DNA of 64,000 nucleotides from Candidatus Methylophosphatis roskildensis (GCA_016708905.1 JADJEV010000001.1:310001-374000), one strand, 5' to 3'. Numbered from the stretch's first letter, positions 8,257 through 18,015 are shown. Numbers and translations: made by a program. Notes: generated from the sequence alone by a model not told the origin.

Positions 8257-10374
8257 TCAGCCGTCCGCGCGCAAGCGCCAGTCGCCGATCAGGTTGAACG
8301 GCGCCCAGAAGAACGGGTGCGCGAACTTCTTTTGCGTCAGCACGGCGATCTGTGCGCGGCGCATGGCATCGATCGCTTCGCTTCCGCGGGAAAGCTCACC
8401 GTAGAGCGTGGTCATCAGCAGTTCCGTCGAATCGTCGGCGACCGGCCAGAGCGAGGCGACCAGTCCGGATGCGCCGGCAGTCAGGAACGACCGGGTGAAG
8501 CCGAGGATCTCGTCACCACGCGTGATGCGCCCGAGACCGCTCTCGCAGGCCGACAGGGTAACCAGGGAGACGCCTTCCAGATCGACGCCGTACACTTCGC
8601 GTGCCTCAAGAAACCCTGGGTCGTTGCCCTCCGCGGCGAGCAGGATGCGCGAGTGCAGCGGGTCCACGCTATCGACCTCGGCGTGAGCCGCGACATGGAG
8701 GATTCGCCCGGCGCCGGCCGCCTCGAGGAAACGCGATTTCGAGGCATCGCGCTGGTAGAACACGCGCTTGTCGGGAAACAGTTTGCCGATCAGTTGCACT
8801 TCGCGCTCGGCGCCCGGCAGATCCTCGCGCGCGCTGTTGGCCGGATTGCCGAAGGCGACCAGTTTGCTGCTCGCGATGGCACTCTTGCGCGCGAGCTGGA
8901 CGGCTAAGCTGGCCGATGGTTCGATGGCGAGGGGATTGCGCTGGATCAGAAATCCCTCGGGGCCGCGCAGGGCCTGAAACGGCAGGAAATGCAGGCCGCC
9001 GTGCGGAACGATGATCAGCCGTTCATCGGCTGCGAGCCCCAGCGGTCCGAGCAGCTTGTCGTAGACACCCGCCGCCAATTCAACCGCATTGCGTCGCCGC
9101 TCGAAGATGGCCTGACGAAGTCCCTCGACCGCCGCATCAAGTTGGCTCCGCGGCAGTTGCAGGCTCCTGCCCTGCAGGCCATTGACACTCAGGATCCACA
9201 CCAACAGCCGGTCATCGAGACTGTGGAACTGGACGATCGTCTCGCCCTTGCGCAGCGCCGCGGTCACTTCCTTGAGGCCGACCGCGGCGACTTGCTCGTC
9301 GGCGCCGGTGACGCGGTCACGCACGATGTCCAGCAGCGCCCTGGCACGGCTGCGTTCCGACAGTGCCCACGCCCCTTCGATATCGCCGGCATCCATCGAC
9401 AGCGCGATGGCCTGCCCGAAGATCTTCTGCACATCGCCGAACAGGCCGGTCTTGAACTCTTCGCTGCGGAACCTGGCGCGAATGACTTCCGACTGCTTCG
9501 CCGCCTCGACATAGCGCACACGTGCGGCAGCTTTGTCGCCGAGCGCCAGGTTGCTGCGCGCGATGCCTTCGAGCGCCCACAGCCGATGGTAGGCGGCGTC
9601 CGGCCCGCTCGCTACGGTCGCCGCCGCCTCGAAGGCTTTCAGCGCTTCGGCCGGTTTGCCCTCGACCAGCAGCAGGTTGCCCAGGCCGCGCTGGTAGAGC
9701 GGTTGCAGGGTACCCGCCGGCTCGGGGATCTGGCCGTACAACGCGCGGCCGCGGGCCGCGTCGCCGTTGGCGACGTAGGCATTGGCCAGCGAGAGCTGGA
9801 CCAGCGGGCGATAACGGTCGCTCGCCGCCTCGTACGCCTTGGCGTAGAAATCGATCGCCTCGGGCAATTTGCCGCTGCGTGCCGCGACGTCACCGAGAAT
9901 CTTGTAGGCGGGGCCGGCGACGATCGGTGGGTTGCTGGCCTGGTGGGTCAGGGCTTCGCGCGCATACTGCGCGGCGCGCGGGAGATCTCCGGCATAGCTA
10001 TAGGCAATGGCGAGGTCGCGTTTGGAGACCGCCACAAGGTCGTCATTGCCCTGTGCCTGACCGACGTGCAGTGCCTTGGAAGCCGAGCGGATGCTGTCGC
10101 GCAATTCGCCGCGCTCGGCCTGGGCAACCGCCTGGCTGCAGTACTGGTATCCGTCGAGCTTGACCCGCTCGCGCTGATAGAGGATTTGCCCGTCCGCGGA
10201 AAGCGCCTTGAGCGTATCGGCGTCGCGCTGACGGGCAACCGCGGACTCGAAGGCCGGCGAACCGGCTGCCTGCGTCGTCTCCTCGGATGCAGCCTGGACC
10301 AAGCCGGCCGCCAGGCTGAAAACGAAAAGGACGATCCTGCCCAGGTCACGCCTAAGGAACTGGTGATGCGTCAC
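8257..10374 (-). CDS. CHAT-domain cysteine peptidase-like protein with TPR repeats
   Basis: The product is 705 residues with a GTG start. Residues 1-29 are a signal peptide (IVLFVFSLAAGLVQAA), so the protein is probably exported. Residues about 70-330 are helical TPR-like repeats. The C-terminal third is a CHAT (caspase HetF-associated) domain with the expected dyad: a HVAAHAE motif with His560/His564, and SACESG with Cys610, followed by GFTRSFLTAGASGLVASLWPV, which is typical of the family. CHAT proteins are predicted or proven caspase-like proteases. Here it leads the operon with tpsB and tpsA, so a role in processing or release of the exoprotein is possible, but this is inference. Confidence 0.85.
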   Translation of the reverse strand: MTHHQFLRRDLGRIVLFVFSLAAGLVQAASEETTQAAGSPAFESAVARQRDADTLKALSADGQILYQRERVKLDGYQYCSQAVAQAERGELRDSIRSASKALHVGQAQGNDDLVAVSKRDLAIAYSYAGDLPRAAQYAREALTHQASNPPIVAGPAYKILGDVAARSGKLPEAIDFYAKAYEAASDRYRPLVQLSLANAYVANGDAARGRALYGQIPEPAGTLQPLYQRGLGNLLLVEGKPAEALKAFEAAATVASGPDAAYHRLWALEGIARSNLALGDKAAARVRYVEAAKQSEVIRARFRSEEFKTGLFGDVQKIFGQAIALSMDAGDIEGAWALSERSRARALLDIVRDRVTGADEQVAAVGLKEVTAALRKGETIVQFHSLDDRLLVWILSVNGLQGRSLQLPRSQLDAAVEGLRQAIFERRRNAVELAAGVYDKLLGPLGLAADERLIIVPHGGLHFLPFQALRGPEGFLIQRNPLAIEPSASLAVQLARKSAIASSKLVAFGNPANSAREDLPGAEREVQLIGKLFPDKRVFYQRDASKSRFLEAAGAGRILHVAAHAEVDSVDPLHSRILLAAEGNDPGFLEAREVYGVDLEGVSLVTLSACESGLGRITRGDEILGFTRSFLTAGASGLVASLWPVADDSTELLMTTLYGELSRGSEAIDAMRRAQIAVLTQKKFAHPFFWAPFNLIGDWRLRADG

Positions 10375-10408
10375 GCGCCCCCCGCTCTGATTTTGTTGGA
10401 GTCAGCGG

Positions 10409-10438
10409 ACTCTAGTCGATTTCTGTGACTTTCTGCAA
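10409..10438 (-). promoter_or_regulatory. Predicted sigma70-type promoter of the CHAT-tpsB-tpsA operon
   Basis: On the minus strand TTGCAG (10438-10433) and TAGAGT (10414-10409) are separated by 18 bp, and lie about 35 bp before the GTG of the CHAT gene. The spacing is acceptable and both hexamers match four or more consensus bases. The intergenic gap is only 112 bp, and no other candidate looked as good. Confidence 0.35.
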
Positions 10439-10486
10439 CGAGACCGACAGACTAGAACCTTTGTCCGAATCGGTGATGCGTGCTGG

Positions 10487-11179
10487 TCAGCGGCGGAAAC
10501 GATAGCCCTTGTAGCTGAACTCGACCCTTTCCGGGAGGATTTTTTCCACCCGGATGCCCGGCGCGAGCTCTTCTCCCTCGTGCACCAGCCTGTCGTCCAC
10601 CATCGCCATATTGCCCCCGCTGGCGCCGGCAGCAAAGCCACCCACGACCAGAGGCGGCAGCGCCTGGCGTATCGTGGGCGGCAGCTCCCCATAGAGCAAA
10701 AGCGTTGCCCGAGGCGGTGGCGAGGCTTCCTGGGCTGGCTCGGGCGCCATGGTTGCCGGTGGTGGCGGGGCGCTCACGCGCGGCGCCGCCGGCAACGATT
10801 CGCCAGCCGGCTCCTGCGCTGGCTGCTCGCGGGCCGGTAGACTGATCGCCAGCTTGAGGCGCGGTATGGCTTCGCCGCCCCGCGCCGACTCACCGGACCC
10901 AGGCGCCGCAGCGTTCTCGGCGCGGGCCGGCGCTGGCATCGGTGCCACGGGAGCGGCGGGCGAAGCCGTGACGTCGTGTGCCGGACGCTCCAGGTATTGG
11001 CGCGCCCACCAGGCGGCGCCCAGCACCATGGCGAGCGCGGCCACGATCCAGCCGAGCGTGCCGAGTCGACCCGTGCGCGGGGACTCGATCGGGGCCCCAT
11101 GGGGTGCCACTACGGTCGGAATCGTCCCGGCATGCCGCTGGGCTTCCGACTTCTTCAGCGCATCCAGGATGTACGACAT
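10487..11179 (-). CDS. gspB: General secretion pathway protein B (GspB/ExeB/PulB-type)
   Basis: The start MSYILDALKKSEAQR is diagnostic of GspB. The frame is open further upstream but that part overlaps gspA. The 230-residue protein has a short cytoplasmic N-terminus, one membrane span (about residues 39-57, WIVAALAMVLGAAWWA), a long Pro/Ala-rich periplasmic linker and a C-terminal GspB domain. The final segment includes LLYGELPPTIRQALPPLVVGG and a basic tail, GYRFRR. GspA and GspB form an inner-membrane complex that helps the type II secretin insert through peptidoglycan. The ATG overlaps the gspA stop in a TAATG arrangement. No other gsp genes are in the window. Confidence 0.88.
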   Translation of the reverse strand: MSYILDALKKSEAQRHAGTIPTVVAPHGAPIESPRTGRLGTLGWIVAALAMVLGAAWWARQYLERPAHDVTASPAAPVAPMPAPARAENAAAPGSGESARGGEAIPRLKLAISLPAREQPAQEPAGESLPAAPRVSAPPPPATMAPEPAQEASPPPRATLLLYGELPPTIRQALPPLVVGGFAAGASGGNMAMVDDRLVHEGEELAPGIRVEKILPERVEFSYKGYRFRR

Positions 11180-12850
11180 TAGCGCTTCCCGGTCTGTGCC
11201 GCCTGGCCTACCAGGCGCTGATCGATGCGATGACTCAGCCGCAACAGGGTCGATGGACCGGCAACCCCGGTGACTTTCAGCCCTTCCTGCGCCTGAAAAG
11301 CCTTGAGTTTCTCCTGCAGTGCCGCGTCGAAGCGATCGACGCGCTGCTGTTGCTCGGCGCCCGAGACGACGGCCAGCGCATCCGCCAGCCAGGCAACCGC
11401 TGGGCCGCGGGCACCCAATTCGAGCCTCTTGGGTACGCCGGGCGGCGGCCGCCACAAGACAACGAATTCACCCGTCCACAGGCCCTCTAGCGATTCTATC
11501 GGTGCCGAGCGCGACTGCCCTGCCACGATGAAAGTGGCCTGGTGCCCCTGCAGCCCGTCGAGCACCACCGGAAAACGCTGCCCGTCCCGTTGCAGATAAA
11601 GAATGATCGGCGGATTGTAGGTCTGAAAGACCTCGGTATTGCCCCTGTGCGGAAAAACAGCTCAGACCCGCGGCCTCGACGTAGCGGCACCCGCGAGAGC
11701 GTCCATGCGGAGAGTAGATCTGGCCGAAACGCGCCAGAACCGCACGGAAGGCCGCCGCTTCGGCCTGTTCTGGCGTTTGCCCGGCGTGAAGAAGCGGAGC
11801 GGCCTCGACCATTGGTGTCGTCGCCGCGACATCGCGGGGCGCGGAATCGGACACGGCCGAACCCGCTGCCGACAAAGCCGGCGCCTTCGACGGACCTTCC
11901 GGCGACTGCGCGGTCGCCGACTCGGCGGGCTGACTCACGGTCGGCGGTAGCACGGCTGCGCGGTGCACTGCGTACCAGGCACCGGCCGCAACCAGCAGCG
12001 CGATGGCGGCGATGGCCGCAGCGATACGCGGGGTCCGCGACTTCCTGGTGCCGAGCACCTCTGCGGCAGCCTTGCGCAGGACCGGCTCGGTGACCACTTG
12101 CTTGCCTTCGACGTAGGCGCCGAGCAGCGCCCGGTCGCAGACCAGGTTGATCAGGCGCGGCACGCCGCCGGTCCGTCTGAACAGCAGCCCCATCAGGGAT
12201 TCGGGAATCAGTTTCGTCTGCGAACCCGCCACGCCAAGGCGATGCGCGACATAGGCCGAGACCTCGATCTTCGACAGATGCTGCAGGTGATAGCGCGCCA
12301 CGACGCGCTGTGCAACCTGTCGCAGATCCGAACGCGCGAGTAGCGTAACCAGCTCCGGCTGACCGAGCAGGACGATCTGCAGCAGCTTACGCCGGCTGGT
12401 CTCGAGGTTGGTCAGCAGGCGCAGGAGCTCGAGCACCTTGGGATCGAGCAACTGCGCTTCGTCGATGATCAGCACGGTCTTGCGGCCAGCCGCATTGCCT
12501 TTCAGCAGATAGCTGTTGAATCGATCGACATAGCCCTTGATGTTGAGGTTTTCCGGATAGCCGATGCGCAGCTCGTCGCAGATCGCAGCGAGCATTTCCA
12601 CCGCGGACAGCCCCGGATTGACGATGAAGGCAACATCACAGTCATCCGGCACCTGCTCGAGCAGGCAGCGGCAGATCGTGGTCTTGCCGGTTCCCACTTC
12701 GCCGGTGAGGACGACGAATCCGCCCTCGCCGCTGACCCCGTACATCAGATGGGCCAGCGCCTCGCGATGCCGGGCACTCATGAACAGGAAGCGCGGATCG
12801 GGCGCGATGGAGAAAGGCGACTCGTTGAGCCGGAAATACGCGTTATACAT
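11179..12850 (-). pseudogene. gspA: General secretion pathway ATPase GspA (ExeA-type), apparent single-base frameshift
   Basis: The product starts MYNAYFRLNESPFSIAPDP, the normal GspA start. An AAA ATPase domain follows with Walker A GEVGTGKTT and Walker B VLIIDEAQLL, then a sensor region, a membrane span near residue 285 (IAAAIAAIALLVAAGAWYAV) and a periplasmic linker. The reading frame then fails near 11653-11657, where the plus strand has five A residues. After AAGLSCF the original frame gives nonsense, whereas the next frame resumes with HRGNTEVFQTYNPPIILYLQ and a full peptidoglycan-binding domain ending at 11179 with the TAATG overlap to gspB. Removing one base from the run restores a normal protein of about 556 residues. 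Either the sequence has a homopolymer error or the gene is recently broken. Confidence 0.8.
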
Positions 12851-12875
12851 GGGTGGAGAAGGAAACAAAGTGAGA

Positions 12876-12901
12876 ATTATAGGGTCCGCAGCGAGTGCCA
12901 A
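12876..12901 (-). promoter_or_regulatory. Predicted promoter upstream of gspA
   Basis: A perfect TATAAT occurs on the minus strand at 12881-12876, 25 bp before the gspA ATG. The only -35-like hexamer, TTGGCA (12901-12896), is 14 bp away, shorter than ideal. The -10 element is convincing and the -35 is weak. Confidence 0.4.
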
Positions 12902-13025
12902 GGTCGGCGGGCATCGCCATTGCTTCGGGATTCGTCGCGCGCCGATCGTGCCAACATTCCGCGATCGGGATGCCCACGGATTGTCGTGACCACGCTGCAG
13001 ACGGAACCGCCTGCTGGCGAGGTGC

Positions 13026-14333
13026 TCAGTTCACCTCACCATCGATCACGATCGTCAGTTTGTCCACGCGATTCGCCAGCGGTCGCGTTGCCCCCTGCAG
13101 ATCGCCCTTCTGCGGCATTGCATCGCCAGACTTGGAAATGCGCGCTCCCACTATGACATCGGGAAACGACGAAAGCCTCATCGTCGGCGTCATTGCCATC
13201 GAATCGTCGAGTACGAACTGCACGGGGAGATCCTTCGCCTGCTTGCGCAGAATTGCGAGCGGCATGCGCGGCCCGTCCGCCGCGCGGGCAAAGACGAATA
13301 GCGTGTCGGACGGTGAAACCCGACCCTTTAGCGCCGGTGCCAGAGTCACCGTGCCGGAAACCCGGGCGCCGGTCTCGGCCGGCGCGGTTTGGCCGGCGGC
13401 GCCAGCGGCCACCGGCGCTGCCGACATCGGCGCGGCAGCCTGCGGACCTTGCGCGAGTGGCGGCACGCCTCCGGGCAACCCGCCCTTGACGCGCGCTTCG
13501 GCAATGCCGCTCCTCATCGATTCGGCAATTGGCGACTCCGGCGGCACCAGGGTCAGAATCTTCTCCCAGTGCGGCACCGCCTTGGCGTATGCCTGTTTGT
13601 CGAATTCGACGCTGCCGGCCAGCGCGAGGGCCTTGATGTTGTTCGGGTCCGCGGCAAGCGCCTTGGCGATGATGTCCTCGGGCTCGCCGATCAGTGTCCG
13701 CCCGTTGGCCATCGCCAACGCGTCTGCATAGTCGGCCAGAGCCTGCGCATCGCCCGGCACGCGTCTGGTGTACTCGGCGAAAGCCTTGGCCGCGTCGCCG
13801 TAGCGCTGCATGAACACGTTGGCACGCGCCAGCATCCGCCAGCCTTCGGTGTTCTCCGGATCCTGCTTCAGTTTTTCGACGAGTTGTGCAACCATCGCCT
13901 CGATCTGCTGCGGTGTGATCGAGTGCCCATCGCCCTGTTCGCCCAGCGCGACCTCGGCTGCGGGTGCGGGATCGAGTCCGTCGAGGTTGCCGAGCTTGAG
14001 GTAGAGGCCGAGCGCGATCGCGGGAACCGCGAGCGCCACGACGGCACCGACCCATCGGCCGGACCGTGGCGTGGCTTCTGCCGCTCCGAGCGACGCTGTC
14101 TCGTCGAGCACGCGACGCTCAATTTCTCGCTTGCCGCTCTCGTACTGCTCCTGGCTGATCACACCCTCGGCGCGATCCTTCTGCAGCTCGATCAACTGGT
14201 CACGATGGATCTGCAGCGACACCTCGCGCTGCGAGGCGATCGCCTTCCCGCCGGTGCCGCGCAACAGCGGCGGTACCACGAACAACAGCGCACCGGCCAG
14301 CAGCAGGGCAACGATGATCCAGAACCCCGTCAT
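13026..14333 (-). CDS. ccmI: Cytochrome c biogenesis protein CcmI
   Basis: The 435-residue protein starts MTGFWIIVALLLAGALLFVV, the first of two membrane spans. A cytoplasmic loop with a leucine-zipper-like segment follows (LQIHRDQLIELQKDRAEGVISQ and on), then a second span (VALAVPAIALGLYL). The rest is periplasmic, with TPR repeats (WRMLARANVFMQRYGDAAKAF) and a C-terminal domain. CcmI presents unfolded apocytochrome c to the CcmFH haem ligation complex. The ATG overlaps the ccmH stop as ATGA. Longer in-frame extensions upstream lie inside ccmH and were rejected. Confidence 0.92.
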   Translation of the reverse strand: MTGFWIIVALLLAGALLFVVPPLLRGTGGKAIASQREVSLQIHRDQLIELQKDRAEGVISQEQYESGKREIERRVLDETASLGAAEATPRSGRWVGAVVALAVPAIALGLYLKLGNLDGLDPAPAAEVALGEQGDGHSITPQQIEAMVAQLVEKLKQDPENTEGWRMLARANVFMQRYGDAAKAFAEYTRRVPGDAQALADYADALAMANGRTLIGEPEDIIAKALAADPNNIKALALAGSVEFDKQAYAKAVPHWEKILTLVPPESPIAESMRSGIAEARVKGGLPGGVPPLAQGPQAAAPMSAAPVAAGAAGQTAPAETGARVSGTVTLAPALKGRVSPSDTLFVFARAADGPRMPLAILRKQAKDLPVQFVLDDSMAMTPTMRLSSFPDVIVGARISKSGDAMPQKGDLQGATRPLANRVDKLTIVIDGEVN

Positions 14334-14848
14334 CGCGTGGATCCCTTCCCGACCGGATCTTCCTGCAACAGGGCCGCGGCCCGCAGATGCTCTTCCTCGG
14401 TCATCACTTCGCCAGCCTGCGCCTGCCGCACGCGCTTGCGTAGCTTGAAGAACAGCGAAGCCAATCCGCCGAGCAGCAGCACGAAGGGGCCGGCCCACAG
14501 GACCACGGTTGTCGCCTTGACTGGCGGTTTGTAGAGCACGAAATCGCCATAGCGGGCGACCATGTAATCGACGATCTGCCTGTCGCTCTCACCCGCACGC
14601 ATCTTTTCGCGGATCTGGTTCTTGAGATCGATCGCGAGTTCCGCGTGCGAGTCGGCGATCGTCTGGTTCTGGCACACCAGGCAGCGCAGCAGTTCGGACA
14701 ACTCGGTCACCCGCTTCTCCAGTACCGGGTCTTCGGCCGCCGGCGCTGCCTCGCCGGCGTGAGCCGGCAAGCCCGCCAGTGAAACTGCGGCAAACAGCAC
14801 CAGCGCAAGTCGGCGCAAGACCCCGCACTGTCGATCAGGACGCAGCAT
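14330..14848 (-). CDS. ccmH: Cytochrome c maturation thiol oxidoreductase CcmH (NrfF/CycL family)
   Basis: The 172-residue protein has a signal peptide (LVLFAAVSLAGLPAHA), then the family signature LRCLVCQNQTIADS with the redox pair in CLVC, a helical segment, and a C-terminal membrane anchor (TTVVLWAGPFVLLLGGLASLFF). It keeps apocytochrome haem-binding cysteines reduced, together with CcmG. It overlaps ccmG by 14 bp upstream and ccmI by 4 bp downstream, so translation is coupled. Confidence 0.93.
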   Translation of the reverse strand: MLRPDRQCGVLRRLALVLFAAVSLAGLPAHAGEAAPAAEDPVLEKRVTELSELLRCLVCQNQTIADSHAELAIDLKNQIREKMRAGESDRQIVDYMVARYGDFVLYKPPVKATTVVLWAGPFVLLLGGLASLFFKLRKRVRQAQAGEVMTEEEHLRAAALLQEDPVGKGSTR

Positions 14849-15425
14849 TGAGTTCCTTCACCTTGGGAAGGATGACGTTCCGCACTGCGTCGGGCGTGAC
14901 CGGACCGATATGCTTGTATCGAATGACGCCGTTCTTGTCGATCAGGAAGGTTTCCGGCACGCCATAGACACCGTAGTCGATGCCGACCCGACCATCGAGG
15001 TCGAGCAGTGAAGCGACATACGGGTTTCCGCGCTCATTCAGCCACTGAGAGGCGCGGCTGCGCGCCAGCGCGAGTTCATCGGCCGGAGCCATCTGTCTGG
15101 CATCGAGGCTGCCATCGCCACGCACCTCCTTGTAGTTGAGGCCGTAGATGGGCACCGCCTTCCGATTGGCAAGTTCCACCAGCACGGGGTGCTCGGCGCG
15201 ACAGGACACGCACCAGGACGCCCAGACATTGAGCAGCCATACTTTTCCCCTGAGCTCGTCTCGCGCGATGGATTTCCCGGATTCCTCTAGCACCGGGAGC
15301 GAGAAAGCCGGCGCAGGTTTGCCGATCAGTGGGCTCGGGACTTCGCGCGGATTCAGATTGAGGCCGACGGCGAGAAAGCCCACCAGCACGATGAAGATGC
15401 CCAGCGGAATCAGGTAGCGTCCCAT
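14835..15425 (-). CDS. ccmG: Periplasmic thioredoxin-like CcmG/DsbE
   Basis: The 196-residue membrane-anchored thioredoxin fold protein begins with an uncleaved helix (LIPLGIFIVLVGFLAVGL). The active site is WASWCVSCRAEHP, preceded by VWLLNV. A GVYGVPETFLIDKNGVIRYKHIGP stretch carries the cis-proline loop. It passes reductant to CcmH and apocytochrome c in the periplasm. The start is 21 bp after the ccmF stop. Confidence 0.93.
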   Translation of the reverse strand: MGRYLIPLGIFIVLVGFLAVGLNLNPREVPSPLIGKPAPAFSLPVLEESGKSIARDELRGKVWLLNVWASWCVSCRAEHPVLVELANRKAVPIYGLNYKEVRGDGSLDARQMAPADELALARSRASQWLNERGNPYVASLLDLDGRVGIDYGVYGVPETFLIDKNGVIRYKHIGPVTPDAVRNVILPKVKELNAAS

Positions 15426-15446
15426 TGATCGATCCGAGTGAGCTCG

Positions 15447-17447
15447 TCAGCGTGCCACTGCCGGCACAGCCGCGGCATCGACGGCGGGCCGGCGTGCCGC
15501 AGCGCGCTCGGCAAGCCTGCGGTAGCGCCGGTCGGCGGCGGCGATCAGGCCACCGACGCCCATGAAGATGGCGCCCCACCAGATCCAGCCGACGAACGGC
15601 TTGTAGAAGATGCGCACGATCCACGCCTCGGTACCAGGCAGCGGCTCGCCCATCGAGACATACAGATCTCGTGTGAAGCCCGGGTCGATCGCGCCCTCGG
15701 TCATCGGCATCTGCTGCACTGTGTACATACGCTTTTCGGGCTTCATCGTCGCCACCGGTTTGCCGTCGCGGGTGACGTCGATAAGCGCCGATGCCGCCAC
15801 GAAGTTCGGCCCCTTGCGCTCGGTGACACCCTTGAACTCGAAGGTATAGCCGGCCAGGTGGGCGGTGTCGCCGGTCGCCATCTTGACATCCAGGTTTTGC
15901 TCGTAGCCCTTGACCAGCGTAATGCCGATCACCGTGACGCCGATACCGACATGCGCCAGCCACATGCCCCACCACCCACCTGGAATGGCGCGCAGGCGGG
16001 ACAAGACCGTGCCCTCGTCGGCCTTGCCGCGCAGCCGCTGAAACAGGTGCTGAGCGCTGGTGACGAAAACCCACAAGGCGAGGAAGAGGCCGAGGGCAAC
16101 CATCGGCGTCCACTTTCCAGTGGTCAGCGGCAACAGCAGCGCGCTCACCAGCGCGACGCCGAAGGCCCAGCGCAGCCGACGCGCGAGCGCCGGCAACGAG
16201 TCGCCCTTCCAGCGCGAGAACGGCGCGATCGCCATGAGAAAGACCACCGGGGTCATCAGCGGCACGAACACCGCATCGAAATACGGCGGGCCAACGGAAA
16301 TCTTGCCGAGATTGAGCGCATCCAGAAACAGCGGGTAGAGCGTGCCGAGCATGACCGATGCTGCGGCGACCGACAGCAGCGCGTTGTTGGTCAGTAGCGC
16401 CGATTCGCGCGAGACCAGCCCGAACGAACCACCGAGCCCGACTTTGGGTGCGCGCCAGGCGAACAGCAGCAACGAGCCGCCGATCACCAGCACCAGCAAG
16501 CCGAGAATGAACACGCCGCGCCGCGGATCGGTCGCAAAGGCGTGCACCGATGTCAGCACACCCGAGCGGACCAGGAAGGTGCCCAACAGGGAAAACGAAA
16601 ACGCGAAGATCGCCAGCAGCACGGTCCAGCTCTTGAACGTACCGCGCTTCTCGGTCACCGCGAGCGAATGCATCAGCGCGGTGCCAATCAGCCAGGGCAT
16701 GAACGAGGCGTTCTCCACCGGATCCCAGAACCACCAGCCGCCCCAGCCGAGTTCGTAGTAGGCCCAATAGCTGCCGAGGCAGATGCCGAGGGTCAGCGAC
16801 ACCCATGCCACGGTGGTCCATGGGCGCGACCAGCGCGCCCATGCCGCGTCGAGTTGCCCGCCGAGCAGTGCCGCGATGGAGAACGCGAATGCCACGGAGA
16901 AGCCGACGTAGCCCATATAGAGCATCGGCGGATGGAATACCATGCCCGGATCCTGCAGCAGCGGATTGAGATCACGGCCATCGGCCACGGCAGGCAGCAG
17001 ACGATCGAACGGATTCGATGTGATCAGCATGAAGGCCAGGAAGCCGACACCAATCAGACCCATCACGCCGACCACGCGTGCTGCCACTTCTTCGGGCAGA
17101 TGTCGCGAGAACACCGTGACCGCGACCGTCCATCCGTTGAGCATCAAGGCCCACAGCAGCAGCGATCCCTCGTGGCTGCCCCACGAGGCTGCCACGCGGT
17201 ACTGCAATGGCAGCGCCGAGTTCGAATTGGTGGCGACATTGAGGATGGAGAAGTCATTGGCGACGAAACCGTAGATCTGGCACGCAAAGGCGATCATCAC
17301 GAAGACGAACTGGCCATGTGCCGCCGGTCGCGCCACCCCCATCAGCCGCGCGTCGTTGCGGGCCGCCCCGGCTATCGGCAGGATGCCCTGCACCAGCGCC
17401 AGCGCCAGCGCCAACGCAAGGGAAAAACTTCCAAGTTCGGGGATCAT
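15447..17447 (-). CDS. ccmF: Haem lyase subunit CcmF
   Basis: The 666-residue protein has about fifteen membrane spans. The tryptophan-rich haem-handling signature WGGWWFWDPVENASFMPW is present, as are conserved histidines in PFDRLLP/DPGMVFHPPMLYMGY and SWGSHEGSLLLW. A large periplasmic domain precedes the last helix. CcmF works with CcmH and CcmI to attach haem b to the CXXCH motifs of apocytochromes. Length and motif order are normal. It lies 115 bp from ccmE. Confidence 0.95.
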   Translation of the reverse strand: MIPELGSFSLALALALALVQGILPIAGAARNDARLMGVARPAAHGQFVFVMIAFACQIYGFVANDFSILNVATNSNSALPLQYRVAASWGSHEGSLLLWALMLNGWTVAVTVFSRHLPEEVAARVVGVMGLIGVGFLAFMLITSNPFDRLLPAVADGRDLNPLLQDPGMVFHPPMLYMGYVGFSVAFAFSIAALLGGQLDAAWARWSRPWTTVAWVSLTLGICLGSYWAYYELGWGGWWFWDPVENASFMPWLIGTALMHSLAVTEKRGTFKSWTVLLAIFAFSFSLLGTFLVRSGVLTSVHAFATDPRRGVFILGLLVLVIGGSLLLFAWRAPKVGLGGSFGLVSRESALLTNNALLSVAAASVMLGTLYPLFLDALNLGKISVGPPYFDAVFVPLMTPVVFLMAIAPFSRWKGDSLPALARRLRWAFGVALVSALLLPLTTGKWTPMVALGLFLALWVFVTSAQHLFQRLRGKADEGTVLSRLRAIPGGWWGMWLAHVGIGVTVIGITLVKGYEQNLDVKMATGDTAHLAGYTFEFKGVTERKGPNFVAASALIDVTRDGKPVATMKPEKRMYTVQQMPMTEGAIDPGFTRDLYVSMGEPLPGTEAWIVRIFYKPFVGWIWWGAIFMGVGGLIAAADRRYRRLAERAAARRPAVDAAAVPAVAR

Positions 17448-17562
17448 CGACTATACCTCTGCGTGCGAACGCCTGGTTTCAATCGCGCAAGTACAAGGGA
17501 ATATCGAGCAGTGGCTCGGCGATGGCGCCTCCGCCGTCTGCATGCTGATCGTTCAGCACAGG

Positions 17563-18015
17563 CTATTTCTGCACCACGGTCTTTTGTGCCTTCTGCGCCT
17601 GTTCGAGTGCATGCGCGGCTTCCGGCGGCATGTAGTTTTCGTCGTGTTTTGCCAACACCTCGGAAGCGACGAAGACGCCATCGGCGCCGAGCTTGCCCTG
17701 GCTTACCACGCCCTTGCCCTCCTTGAACAGGTCGGGCAGTGCGCCCTTGTAGCTGACCGGAATCCGATTGGCCGTGTCGGTGACCACGAAGCTGGTAGTC
17801 AATCCATCGGCCTCGCGCCTGACACTGCCGGCCTCGACCAGCCCACCGATGCGGAATGTGCGGTTTTGCGGGGCCTCGTTGTTGACGATCTGGCTGGGGC
17901 TGAAGAAGAACACCAGGTTCTTCTGGAATGCAGAAAGCACCAGTGTCGCCGAGAGCGCGAGGGCCGCGACACCGCCGCCGATCAGCAGCATGCGCTTGTG
18001 TCTAGGTTTCATCAA
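17563..18015 (-). CDS. ccmE: Haem chaperone CcmE
   Basis: This 150-residue periplasmic OB-fold protein has an N-terminal membrane anchor (MLLIGGGVAALALSATLVLSAF). The haem attachment site is in LAKHDENYMP, with the covalent haem-binding His and following Tyr. FRIGGLVEAGSVRR matches the family. The N-terminus overlaps the end of ccmD by 14 bp. It shuttles haem from CcmC/D to CcmF. Confidence 0.94.
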   Translation of the reverse strand: MMKPRHKRMLLIGGGVAALALSATLVLSAFQKNLVFFFSPSQIVNNEAPQNRTFRIGGLVEAGSVRREADGLTTSFVVTDTANRIPVSYKGALPDLFKEGKGVVSQGKLGADGVFVASEVLAKHDENYMPPEAAHALEQAQKAQKTVVQK

